A DNA stretch of 29,288 bases from a virus: positions 1 to 29,288 of IMG/VR virus record IMGVR_UViG_3300032093_000619, one strand, 5' to 3'. The notes beneath the pieces were generated by a model. That model saw only the letters and a program-made list of their open reading frames with translations. It was not told the origin of the DNA and ran no database searches. Position numbers and translations under genes: made by a program. Positions 20,945 to 28,961 of the stretch are shown here, one piece after another (the stretch's first letter is position 1; the number at the start of each line of letters is the position of its first letter).

Positions 20945-21441
20945 TGGAATGGCTTAAACAAATCGCCCCCACTATCGCTACAGCGATGGGTGGCCCCTTG
21001 GCCGGTATGGCCGTCTCTGCAATCTCCAAGGCTATTGGCGTGGAGCCGGAGAAGGTCGGAGACATGATCTCCAACAACAAACTGACCGCCGAGCAGATCG
21101 CGCAGGTCAAGATAGCTGAGATTGAGCTTCAGAAACAGGCGCAAGAGCTTGGCCTGAACTTTGAAAAGCTGTCGGTAGAAGACCGCAAATCCGCTCGGGA
21201 GATGCAGGCTACGACCCGCTCTATCGTGCCCCCGGCGCTGGCTGCGATTGTCACCGTCGGGTTCTTTGGCATCCTTGTGATGATGCTGCTGGGCAAAGTG
21301 GACTCCAACAACCCCGCCATCCTGATGATGCTGGGCTCCCTCGGCACCGCATGGACGGGCATCATTGCATACTACTTTGGCTCCAGCGCAGGCTCCCAAG
21401 CCAAGACCGATCTTCTCTCTAAGGCACCAGCAATCAAATGA
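20944..21441 (+). CDS. Holin, GTA 3TM type
   Basis: 165 residues. The N-terminus (IAPTIATAMGGPLAGMAVSA, residues ~7-26), a charged middle with QKQAQELGLNFEKLSVEDRK, and two membrane helices at ~94-116 and ~124-146 match the family of three-TM holins named from gene transfer agents. Such holins make lesions in the inner membrane that release the endolysin. The endolysin gene follows directly in an ATGA overlap, which strongly supports the call. Confidence 0.8.
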   Translation: MEWLKQIAPTIATAMGGPLAGMAVSAISKAIGVEPEKVGDMISNNKLTAEQIAQVKIAEIELQKQAQELGLNFEKLSVEDRKSAREMQATTRSIVPPALAAIVTVGFFGILVMMLLGKVDSNNPAILMMLGSLGTAWTGIIAYYFGSSAGSQAKTDLLSKAPAIK

Positions 21442-21959
21442 AAGAAAACTTCGACTCCGCTCTTGAAGCCATCCTCCACCACGAGGGTGGGTATGTAAAT
21501 CATCCGGCTGACCCCGGCGGCATGACCAATCTGGGCGTCACCAAGCGCGTCTGGGAAGAATGGGTCGGCCACGAGGTGGACGAGAAGACCATGCGGGCGC
21601 TGACCCCTGAGATTGTTGGCCCCATGTACAAGGCCAAGTACTGGGACAAGATCAAGGGCGACGATCTCCCTGCCGGGGTGGACTACATCGTGTTTGATGC
21701 CGCTATTAACTCTGGCCCGGGCCGGGCGGCTAAGTGGCTACAGCAAACCGTGGGGGCGATTCCAGACGGGATGATTGGCCCCGGAACGCTGGGTAAAGTG
21801 GCGGCTATGCCTGCGGACGATATTGTGGAAAAATACCAGCAAACCCGCTTGGAGTTTCTGCGGTCCCTGTCAACTTGGAACACCTTTGGTAAGGGGTGGG
21901 GTCGCCGGGTCCAAGAGGTCCAAGTCACTGCCGCCAAGATGACCGAGTCTGAGGCGTAA
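21438..21959 (+). CDS. Endolysin, GH108 N-acetylmuramidase
   Basis: 173 residues. HHEGGYVNHPADPGGMTNLG at residues 14-33 holds the Glu16 expected as catalytic in the EGG-Y motif of glycoside hydrolase family 108. The C-terminal part, INSGPGRAAKWLQQTVG and IPDGMIGPGTLGKV, matches the peptidoglycan-binding domain usually joined to it. It would cut the MurNAc-GlcNAc bond of peptidoglycan after holin action. There is no signal peptide, consistent with holin-dependent export. It overlaps the holin gene as ATGA. Confidence 0.9.
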   Translation: MKENFDSALEAILHHEGGYVNHPADPGGMTNLGVTKRVWEEWVGHEVDEKTMRALTPEIVGPMYKAKYWDKIKGDDLPAGVDYIVFDAAINSGPGRAAKWLQQTVGAIPDGMIGPGTLGKVAAMPADDIVEKYQQTRLEFLRSLSTWNTFGKGWGRRVQEVQVTAAKMTESEA

Positions 21960-21969
21960 GGACGCACCC

Positions 21970-24315
21970 ATGCCGCTCCAAAAAATCCTTCTCAAGCCCG
22001 GTGTAAACCGAGAAAACACCCGCTACACCAATGAAGGCGGTTGGTACTCGTGCGACAAGGTGCGGTTTCGTCAGGGTACGCCCGAGAAGGTTGGCGGCTG
22101 GGAGCAGATTTCTGCCTACACATTTGAGGGCATATGCCGGTCCTTGTGGACATGGTCGTTAATCAGCAACCCATCGGTGGTGACGGGGGTCGGCACAAAC
22201 CTCAAGTTCTACATTGAACAGGGTGGCGCTTACAACGACATCACCCCCATCCGGGCAAACTCCGGGGCGCTTAGCAACCCCTTTGCAGCCACCACAAGTT
22301 CTACAACCGTCACCGTCACGGACACGGCACACGGCTGCACCACAGGGGACTTTGTTACCTTCGCCGGTGCGTTGGGTCTTAGTTATCAGACGTTTACACG
22401 CTCCACGGCTACGCAGTTTATTTTGACTTCCGCACTGGCTACCAACACGCCGGTGGTTTTGTCCGTCTCTTCTGGTGGCTCTCTACCGGCGGGGTTGACC
22501 GCCGGAGTGGTGTATTACATCCTTGTGGTGTCTGGCACCACAGTCAGCTTCACCAACAACATAGGCGGTGCGGCCATCACCACAACCACGGCAGGCTCTG
22601 GCACTTTCTCTCTGGAGGTTAATCAGGGCATTACCGCCGCTGTGTTGAACCAGAACTTCCAAGTCACGGTCCTCACCGCCAACACCTACACCATTACCAC
22701 TTCTGTCGCTGCCACTGCATACGATACTGGAGGGGGTGGTACTAGCGTCAACGCCACGTATGAAATCCCGGTTGGCAACGCAACGCCGACACCGCTAACT
22801 GGCTGGGGCGCGGGGGCATGGGGATCGGGTGCGTGGGGCATTGGAACATCCAGCACGCAAGGCGCTCGCCTTTGGTATCAGAGTAACTTTGGTGAAGACC
22901 TGATCTATGGCTACCGAGGCGGCGAGCTTTATTACTGGAACGCCCTGCTTGGAATTCTTGCGCAGGCATTTACAGTAACCATCGCATCCCCGGGGGTGGT
23001 GACATATCTGGGCTCCCCACTACTGGATAACACGGCGGTTGTCTTGGAGACAACTGGGGCGCTACCTACCGGGCTCACTGCCGGTACTGTCTACTACGTG
23101 GTGAACTCCACGGGCACGACATTCAATCTGGCGGCCACTTCTGGTGGGGCCGCAATTACCACTACCGGGACGCAGTCTGGAACGCACACTATTTCTGTGC
23201 GCGGCATACCGCTTACCAGTCTGTCCGGCGCATCGGATGTGCCGACAGTGGTGAACAACATGATTGTCTCGGATGTCAGTCGGTTTGTGATTGCCTTTGG
23301 GTGCAACGCTATCGGTGAGACAGAAATTGACCCCATGCTGATCCGCTGGTCGGATCAAGAATCGGCAGTCAACTGGACCCCTGCGGCCAACAACCAAGCG
23401 GGCGGTGTGCGCCTGTCGCACGGCTCTGAGATTCGCACCTATGTGCAAAGCCGTCAGGAGATCGCAGTCTTTACGGACTCGGCAATTTACTCGCTTCAAT
23501 ATCTTGGCCCTCCGTATGTTTGGGGTGTCCAGCTTCTTGGCGACAACATCTCCATGGCGGGGGTCAATGCGGTTACCACAGCCTCCAGCGTCTTGTACTG
23601 GATGGGTGTGGACAAGTTCTACAAGTACGACGGTCGCCTTCAGACCCTGCGCTGTGACCTGCGGCAGTATGTCTTTGGCGACATCAACCTTGCGCAGCAG
23701 GATCAGTTCTTTGCTGGAACCAACGAAGGCTTTAATGAGGTCTGGTGGTTCTACTGCTCTGCGGATTCGACCACTGTCGATAAGTATGTCGTCTACAACT
23801 ATGCCGAAGATATTTGGTATTACGGCGACATGGCGCGGACAGCTTGGATCGACTCTGGTTTAAATGAGCACCCACTGGCTGCCACGTACAGTGAGAACCT
23901 TGTGTTCCATGAGCTTGGGGTGGACGACAACGTGACCGGGACCCCGGCAGCTATCGACTCCTATATCACCTCTGCCGAGTTTGATATTGGTGACGGGCAC
24001 AACTTCGGTTTCGTCTGGCGCTTGCTGCCAGACATGACGTTCCGGGGGTCCTCCGCTGCCAACCCGCAGGTGACCATGACGCTCCTGCCCTTGCAGAACT
24101 CCGGCTCTGGCTACAACGTCCCGCCTTCTGTTGGCGGAACGGACAACGCTTCAGTGGTTCGCTCTGCGGTGGTTCCTGTTGAGCAGTACACCGGGCAAGT
24201 GCTGATCCGGGTGCGCGGACGGCAGATGTCCATCAAAGTTCAGGGTAACCAAGTCGGGCTTCAGTGGCAGCTTGGCGCTCCCCGTATCGACATCAAACCT
24301 GATGGTCGGCGCTGA
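21970..24315 (+). CDS. Tail hub / DNA stabilisation-like protein (P22 gp10, T7 gp12-like)
   Basis: 781 residues. The N-terminus, LLKPGVNRENTRYTNEGGWY then RFRQGTPEKVGGWEQI, and the later YGYRGGELYYWN, VSRFVIAFGCNA, RWSDQESAVNWTPAANN and VWWFYCSADSTTVDKYVVYN resemble repeated propeller-like blades of podovirus tail hub proteins that plug or extend the connector. Two insertions, at residues ~105-245 and ~340-410, carry a GLTAGxVYY element and look like added beta domains. It would form the nozzle through which DNA leaves. It is separated from the adaptor genes by fibres and lysis genes. Start has AAGGA upstream. Confidence 0.65.
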   Translation: MPLQKILLKPGVNRENTRYTNEGGWYSCDKVRFRQGTPEKVGGWEQISAYTFEGICRSLWTWSLISNPSVVTGVGTNLKFYIEQGGAYNDITPIRANSGALSNPFAATTSSTTVTVTDTAHGCTTGDFVTFAGALGLSYQTFTRSTATQFILTSALATNTPVVLSVSSGGSLPAGLTAGVVYYILVVSGTTVSFTNNIGGAAITTTTAGSGTFSLEVNQGITAAVLNQNFQVTVLTANTYTITTSVAATAYDTGGGGTSVNATYEIPVGNATPTPLTGWGAGAWGSGAWGIGTSSTQGARLWYQSNFGEDLIYGYRGGELYYWNALLGILAQAFTVTIASPGVVTYLGSPLLDNTAVVLETTGALPTGLTAGTVYYVVNSTGTTFNLAATSGGAAITTTGTQSGTHTISVRGIPLTSLSGASDVPTVVNNMIVSDVSRFVIAFGCNAIGETEIDPMLIRWSDQESAVNWTPAANNQAGGVRLSHGSEIRTYVQSRQEIAVFTDSAIYSLQYLGPPYVWGVQLLGDNISMAGVNAVTTASSVLYWMGVDKFYKYDGRLQTLRCDLRQYVFGDINLAQQDQFFAGTNEGFNEVWWFYCSADSTTVDKYVVYNYAEDIWYYGDMARTAWIDSGLNEHPLAATYSENLVFHELGVDDNVTGTPAAIDSYITSAEFDIGDGHNFGFVWRLLPDMTFRGSSAANPQVTMTLLPLQNSGSGYNVPPSVGGTDNASVVRSAVVPVEQYTGQVLIRVRGRQMSIKVQGNQVGLQWQLGAPRIDIKPDGRR

Positions 24316-24318
24316 TCT

Positions 24319-25704
24319 ATGACTCTTATTGTTACCTCAGAGTTTGAACTCAACAGGGTTGTTGCGCCCCGTCTACCGAACGCGCCGGAGTTGTATGAGA
24401 AGCGCTACCACGATCAGTTTGCAGACATTCTGCGGCTGTACTTCAACCGGCTGGACAACATTCTGGGGCAACTCACAGCGGCTATGGAAACCATTCCTGT
24501 CTCAATCGGCGGCACCAACATAGATGCCTTCGGGCGGCTGCGGGTCAGCAACCCTCTGACTCTGTTTGACTCCTCCCACCGCTACGCGGACAACAACCTG
24601 TGGGTCAACAGCATCACCGGCACCGCAGCAGCCACGTTCAGCGCGGATGAAGGCTTGATCAACCTGACTGTTGGCTCTGCCAGCGGCGATCAGATCATCC
24701 GCGAGACCATCAAAGTCTTTGCCTACCAGCCGGGCAAGAGCCTGTTGGTAATGAGCACCTTTGTGTTTGGTACGGCCAAGGCGAACCTGCGTCAGCGTGT
24801 CGGCTACTACGGCGCTGCCAACGGCATCTACTTCGAGCGTGACGGGACGACCAACTATATGGTCGAGCGCAGCAGTGTGACGGGGTCCGTGGTCAACACC
24901 CGGGTGGCTCAGGCTGACTGGAACCAAGACCCGATGGATGGCACCGGCCCGTCAGGGCTGACGCTGGATTCCTCCAAGGCGCAGATTCTGTACATGGACG
25001 TTGAGTGGCTGGGCCTTGGCACGGTCCGCACGGGCTTCATCATCAACGGGGCTTTTGTCCCGGTGCATAACTTCGACCACGCCAACCTCGTCACCACCAC
25101 ATACATCACGACCGCCTCCCTGCCCCTTCGGTATGAGATGACCAACACGGCGGCCACCACCGGGACCAGCACGCTCAAACAGGTCTGCTCGACGGTAATC
25201 TCTGAGGGCGGGTATGAACTGCGTGGGGCGCAGCTATCCGCCGGAACTCCCATCACAACCCCGAAAACGCTGACCACTGCCGGGACGGTTTACCCAGTTG
25301 TTTCGTTCCGCCTAAAATCAACGCGGCTGGACGGTATCGCCATCCTGACGGCCATATCAATCTTAGGTGTTACCAACAACGCAAACTATCAATGGTCTGT
25401 AGTTGTAAACGGCACCACGACCGGCGGCACTTGGGTAAGCGCGGGGACAAACTCTTCGGTTGAATACAACATCACCGGCACGGCGTTTTCCTCTACTGGG
25501 GGGCGCATCTTGGCGACGGGCTATTTCCAAGGCTCCAACCAAGGGGCTACCAGCGTTGACATTTTGAAAGCCGCGCTGTTTACCACCCAGTTAGAACGCA
25601 ACCCTTTCACCCCGACTGCTTATGAGATCACGCTGGCCTGTACAGCGGCATCCAACGGGGATCAGGTGCTTGGCTCTCTGGATTGGGAAGAGATCAGCCG
25701 CTAA
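24319..25704 (+). CDS. Virion protein with FGRLRVSNPLTLFDS motif
   Basis: 461 residues. An N-terminal helical part (ELYEKRYHDQFADILRLYFN) is followed by TNIDAFGRLRVSNPLTLFDS, a motif I recall from large structural proteins in aquatic phages. The rest is beta-rich (VNLTVGSASGD-like strands, WVNSITGTAAATFSADEG, and a C-terminal GYFQGSNQGATSVDILKAAL). There is no membrane segment. It starts three bases after the hub gene, so it is probably a tail-associated or spike-like protein. The exact role is unknown. Confidence 0.55.
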   Translation: MTLIVTSEFELNRVVAPRLPNAPELYEKRYHDQFADILRLYFNRLDNILGQLTAAMETIPVSIGGTNIDAFGRLRVSNPLTLFDSSHRYADNNLWVNSITGTAAATFSADEGLINLTVGSASGDQIIRETIKVFAYQPGKSLLVMSTFVFGTAKANLRQRVGYYGAANGIYFERDGTTNYMVERSSVTGSVVNTRVAQADWNQDPMDGTGPSGLTLDSSKAQILYMDVEWLGLGTVRTGFIINGAFVPVHNFDHANLVTTTYITTASLPLRYEMTNTAATTGTSTLKQVCSTVISEGGYELRGAQLSAGTPITTPKTLTTAGTVYPVVSFRLKSTRLDGIAILTAISILGVTNNANYQWSVVVNGTTTGGTWVSAGTNSSVEYNITGTAFSSTGGRILATGYFQGSNQGATSVDILKAALFTTQLERNPFTPTAYEITLACTAASNGDQVLGSLDWEEISR

Positions 25705-25733
25705 TTGCCTCTGAAGTTACCCCATGATACTAT
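25705..25733 (+). promoter_or_regulatory. Sigma70-like extended -10 promoter candidate
   Basis: TTGCCT (25705-25710) and TACTAT (25728-25733) are 17 bases apart, with TGA directly before the -10 (an extended -10). It lies in a 57-bp gap, unusually long for this window, and a start near 25740 would drive the internal-protein genes. The next gene has a GAGG site and ATG at 25762. Confidence 0.5.
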
Positions 25734-25761
25734 CCACTAACCCTTCTTCCGTGAGGCCACA

Positions 25762-27609
25762 ATGAGCCTAGCCCTTGCCGCTCAACACCTTGCAGCCAAA
25801 GGTCGCCACGGCGACTCCACGCTTGTGCACATGACTCCCGGCGAGGTTGCTGGGCTCCAAGCTTTGGCACGCGCTCATGGTCAAACGCTAACCATCAATC
25901 CCGAGACTGGCCTTCCTGAAGCGTTCAGTCTAAAGTCTTTGCTGCCGATGATTGCTGGCGCGGGTCTGTCGATGATCCCCGGTGTAGGTCCCGTCATGGC
26001 GGCTGGCCTCGTTGGTGGTGGCACTGCGCTGGCTACCGGCAGTTTGCAAAAGGGTCTCATGGCCGGCCTCGGTGCCTATGGTGGCGCGGGTATTGGCGGG
26101 GCTTTGTCGGGTGCTGGCGCAGTTCAAGGTCTGAACGCAGCCAGTGCTGAGGCTGCTGCAGCAGGTCAAGCTGAAGCCGCAAAACAGTTGGCTGACGCCA
26201 ACATGATGGCAAAGTACCAAGCGGCAGGTATTAGCCCGGAGCAAGTTGCTCAAAGTGCTCGTGAGTTTGGTTCAAACCAATTTACCCCTGCTGCGCGTGC
26301 TGCGCTCGTCCCGCCATCTGCTACGTCTAACTTCGACAACATGGTGTCGGGCTTCAAAGGTCTTGGTACTGAGGCTGGCCGCAGCGCAGTGATGGAACAG
26401 ATGGGCGGCCTCAAGGGTTTGGGCAAGTATGGTCTGGCAGCGCTCAGCCCGTTGATGATGTCGCAATCTGAGCAAGCTGCTCAGCGTCCGACAGAGTACC
26501 CACACCGGTTTGAGTTTGACGCTGGTGCTACGGGCGCTATTCAACGTCCGGGGGCCGGCCCGGTCAGCTATTTCAACCCGCGCCTGCGGCAAATGGCTGA
26601 AGGTGGCAGCACCGGCATGACGGGCCAGTCGGATGAGTACTACCGTTACTTGATGGGCCTTGCCCCATCTCCTTCCGCAGCCTATGCCGCACCTGTTGCT
26701 GCCCCCGCTGCGACTCAAGCTGATACTGCCCCTCTGACCGTCACCAATCCTTTGGCTGCACGCCGTGATGTCAATTACTCTGACCCCGGAAGCATGGCGT
26801 TTGACGATCCCAACAACCCGCAGAATCCAAACGCTTGGGGGAACCTAACGCCTCTGGAGCAAGCTCAGTTCTATTCCATGAATTCGGGACTGCAAAAGGC
26901 TTCAGGCTTTTTGCAAGATGCTTTTGGCCGCACCGCCCTTGGAGCTATTCAAAATTATTTTGTTCCGGGGTATGTTCAGCAGCAAAAAGATATTGTTAGT
27001 GGGAAAATGCTAAATGATTACATGCAGCAGTACGACCACTTTGGTAACCCACTGACAATCCCAGATATTGAAGCCGCGATGGCTAACGCCATTGAGGCGC
27101 AATACAATGGCGCGGACAACGATGATGCAGCCATGGGCGCTGCAATTGCAGCGGCAGGCCAGCCCGGCGTGGACATTGGTTCTATAGGCCCTTCAATTGG
27201 CGACGCTGTTGCTGGCATTACTGATGCTGATGTTAGCGCCGCTGCTGACGCTGCCGCCGCCGCCGAAGGCGACGGTCTAGCTCGCGGCGGTCTCTCCTCC
27301 CTCGCCTTTGCCCAAGGCGGCTACAACCTTGGCGACTACTCCGACGGCGGCAGGCTTCTGCGTGGCCCCGGTGATGGTGTGAGTGACTCCATCCCTGCGT
27401 CTATTGCCAACAAGCGCCCCGCCCGGTTGGCTGATGGTGAGTTCGTAGTGCCGGCCCGCATCGTGTCTGAGTTGGGTAACGGCTCTACAGAAGCTGGCGC
27501 TCGGCAACTCTACGCCATGATGGATCGTATTCAGCGTGCCCGTAAGAAGTCTGTCGGTAAAGGTAAGGTCGCCGTTAACTCTCGCGCTAGCAAGCTACTG
27601 CCGGCATGA
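25762..27609 (+). CDS. Internal virion / DNA ejection-type protein
   Basis: 615 residues. Residues 57-122 are Gly/Ala-rich and hydrophobic (LLPMIAGAGLSMIPGVGPVM, AAGLVGGGTAL...), able to enter membranes, as seen in podovirus ejection proteins. A long Ala/Gln-rich helical part follows. The C-terminus (GGRLLRGPGDGVSDSIPASI, RPARLADGEFVVPARIVSE, LGNGSTEAGARQLYAMMD) is a conserved ending I recall from many phages, with unknown role. It carries QMAEGG near residue 278 and FAQGG. It sits at the head of the internal-protein cassette, with an ATGA overlap to the GNAT-like gene. The hydrophobic N-terminus and position support an ejection role. Confidence 0.6.
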   Translation: MSLALAAQHLAAKGRHGDSTLVHMTPGEVAGLQALARAHGQTLTINPETGLPEAFSLKSLLPMIAGAGLSMIPGVGPVMAAGLVGGGTALATGSLQKGLMAGLGAYGGAGIGGALSGAGAVQGLNAASAEAAAAGQAEAAKQLADANMMAKYQAAGISPEQVAQSAREFGSNQFTPAARAALVPPSATSNFDNMVSGFKGLGTEAGRSAVMEQMGGLKGLGKYGLAALSPLMMSQSEQAAQRPTEYPHRFEFDAGATGAIQRPGAGPVSYFNPRLRQMAEGGSTGMTGQSDEYYRYLMGLAPSPSAAYAAPVAAPAATQADTAPLTVTNPLAARRDVNYSDPGSMAFDDPNNPQNPNAWGNLTPLEQAQFYSMNSGLQKASGFLQDAFGRTALGAIQNYFVPGYVQQQKDIVSGKMLNDYMQQYDHFGNPLTIPDIEAAMANAIEAQYNGADNDDAAMGAAIAAAGQPGVDIGSIGPSIGDAVAGITDADVSAAADAAAAAEGDGLARGGLSSLAFAQGGYNLGDYSDGGRLLRGPGDGVSDSIPASIANKRPARLADGEFVVPARIVSELGNGSTEAGARQLYAMMDRIQRARKKSVGKGKVAVNSRASKLLPA

Positions 27610-28034
27610 AAATCAGCGTCGTCCCGATGAGCCAATTACTGGGCGTCGTGTCGGCGCTCAGGCCATATCTTGAAGAGTCGGCAAAATGGTCTCGCGGGCG
27701 CGCTACTCCTGAGGACATCGTCCGGTTCCTGATCAACGGCCAGATGCTCTTGCTTGCGGTGCACAATGATGACTCGGTGTACGGGCATGTGATCTGTGAG
27801 GTCAAGGCGTATCCTCAGTGCAAGATGCTGACTGTTCAGTACTGTGCAGGGGAGCCGCACCACATGGAGTTTGTGGAAGACGAGATGTACGCGTTGCTGG
27901 ACAATCTGGCAACGCAAGCCGGGGCTGCTGGTATTGAGTTTGTGGGCCGTCCCGGCTGGAAAAAGTCTGCGCAGAGCCATGGCTACGAAGTGCAAAGCGT
28001 GACCTACCAAAAGTTTTTTGAGGTGACCAAATGA
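27606..28034 (+). CDS. GNAT-like protein in T7 gp13 position
   Basis: 142 residues. The strand-helix order (LLLAVHNDDSVYGHVICEVK then CKMLTVQYCAG, then MYALLDNLATQAGAAGIEFV and GRPGWKKSAQSHGYEV) resembles GNAT acetyltransferases; RPGW...HGY is the usual late motif. The acetyl-CoA-binding (Q/R)xxGx(G/A) loop is not clear, so it may not be an active enzyme. T7 gp13, of nearly equal length and with a remote GNAT-like fold, lies in the same place before the internal core proteins. Start and stop both overlap neighbours as ATGA. Confidence 0.6.
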   Translation: MKISVVPMSQLLGVVSALRPYLEESAKWSRGRATPEDIVRFLINGQMLLLAVHNDDSVYGHVICEVKAYPQCKMLTVQYCAGEPHHMEFVEDEMYALLDNLATQAGAAGIEFVGRPGWKKSAQSHGYEVQSVTYQKFFEVTK

Positions 28035-28954
28035 TTATTCCGAGCAAACATTGCGGCTATGGCGAAGGCGGTCGCCTCACCAGCACCCGGCGCGTCTATG
28101 ACAGCGGCGGCGGTTCTCAGACTTCAACGCAGATTGCTGATCTTCCCGACTGGGCAAAAGGTACGGCAAAGAACGTGCTTGGTGCCGCAGAGAGTACGGT
28201 TTTCCGAACAGACCCCACCAGCGGCAAGATTTCCGGGTTTCAGCCGTATCAGCGTTATGCTGGAGAGCGCACGGCGCAGTTCACCCCCTTGCAACAGCAA
28301 GCGTACGGTGCCGCGTACAACATGGATGCTGGCCCCCAAGGATTTGCGCAGGACATCGGCCAGTACATGTCGCCGTACCAGCAGAACGTCATTGACCGGG
28401 AGAAAATGGAGGCTGCTCGCACCTCCCAGATGCTAGGTCAGCAACAACAAGCGCAGGCTACCCAAGCAGGTGCGTTTGGCGGCTATCGTGAAGGTATTCA
28501 GCGTGCGGAGCGTGAGCGGGGCCTCCGCTCTCAGATGCAGGACATTCAGGCCCGTGGCTCTCAGGCAGCGTATGACCGCGCTGCGGATCAGTTCCGTCAG
28601 GGTATCAACCAGCAGATGGCTGTGGGTCAGCAGCAGGCGCAGTTTGGTACGCAGCAACAAGGGCAAATTCAAAAAGCGCTGGACACAAACTACCAGAACT
28701 TTTTGGCAGAGCGGCAGTACCCATACCAGCAAGTTGAATTTCTGTCGAACATCCTGCGCGGTACCCCGATGGGCATGACCAACTCGCTCTACGGCGCTAA
28801 CCCCTCTATCGGATCGCAGCTCGCTGGCCTTGGCACTGCTGCGTACGGAGCAAGTAGGCTGGGCATGTTTGCCGAAGGCGGCGAGGTAACCGCTAAACCC
28901 AAAAGCAAGAAGAAAGCCGCCGGCCTTGCCGAGTTGGCTATGACCAAAATTTGA
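28031..28954 (+). CDS. Internal virion protein, Gln-rich (T7 gp14-like position)
   Basis: 307 residues. The core, YMSPYQQNVIDREKMEAART, AFGGYREGIQRAERERGLRS and NYQNFLAERQYPYQQVEFLS, is a helical Gln/Arg-rich family I recall from virion clusters in many uncultured phages. It begins with YGEGGRLTSTR and ends with MFAEGGEVTAKPKSKKKAAG, both with the GG motif, and a basic tail. It follows the GNAT-like gene in ATGA overlap. A role as a core or ejection protein is inferred from order. Confidence 0.6.
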   Translation: MIIPSKHCGYGEGGRLTSTRRVYDSGGGSQTSTQIADLPDWAKGTAKNVLGAAESTVFRTDPTSGKISGFQPYQRYAGERTAQFTPLQQQAYGAAYNMDAGPQGFAQDIGQYMSPYQQNVIDREKMEAARTSQMLGQQQQAQATQAGAFGGYREGIQRAERERGLRSQMQDIQARGSQAAYDRAADQFRQGINQQMAVGQQQAQFGTQQQGQIQKALDTNYQNFLAERQYPYQQVEFLSNILRGTPMGMTNSLYGANPSIGSQLAGLGTAAYGASRLGMFAEGGEVTAKPKSKKKAAGLAELAMTKI

Positions 28955-28961
28955 GGACGCC

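Noticed and set aside
20944-21959. Gene transfer agent cluster because of the GTA-type holin
   Set aside because: The holin family is widespread in true phages; the gene content here is podovirus-like and lacks the GTA structural order.
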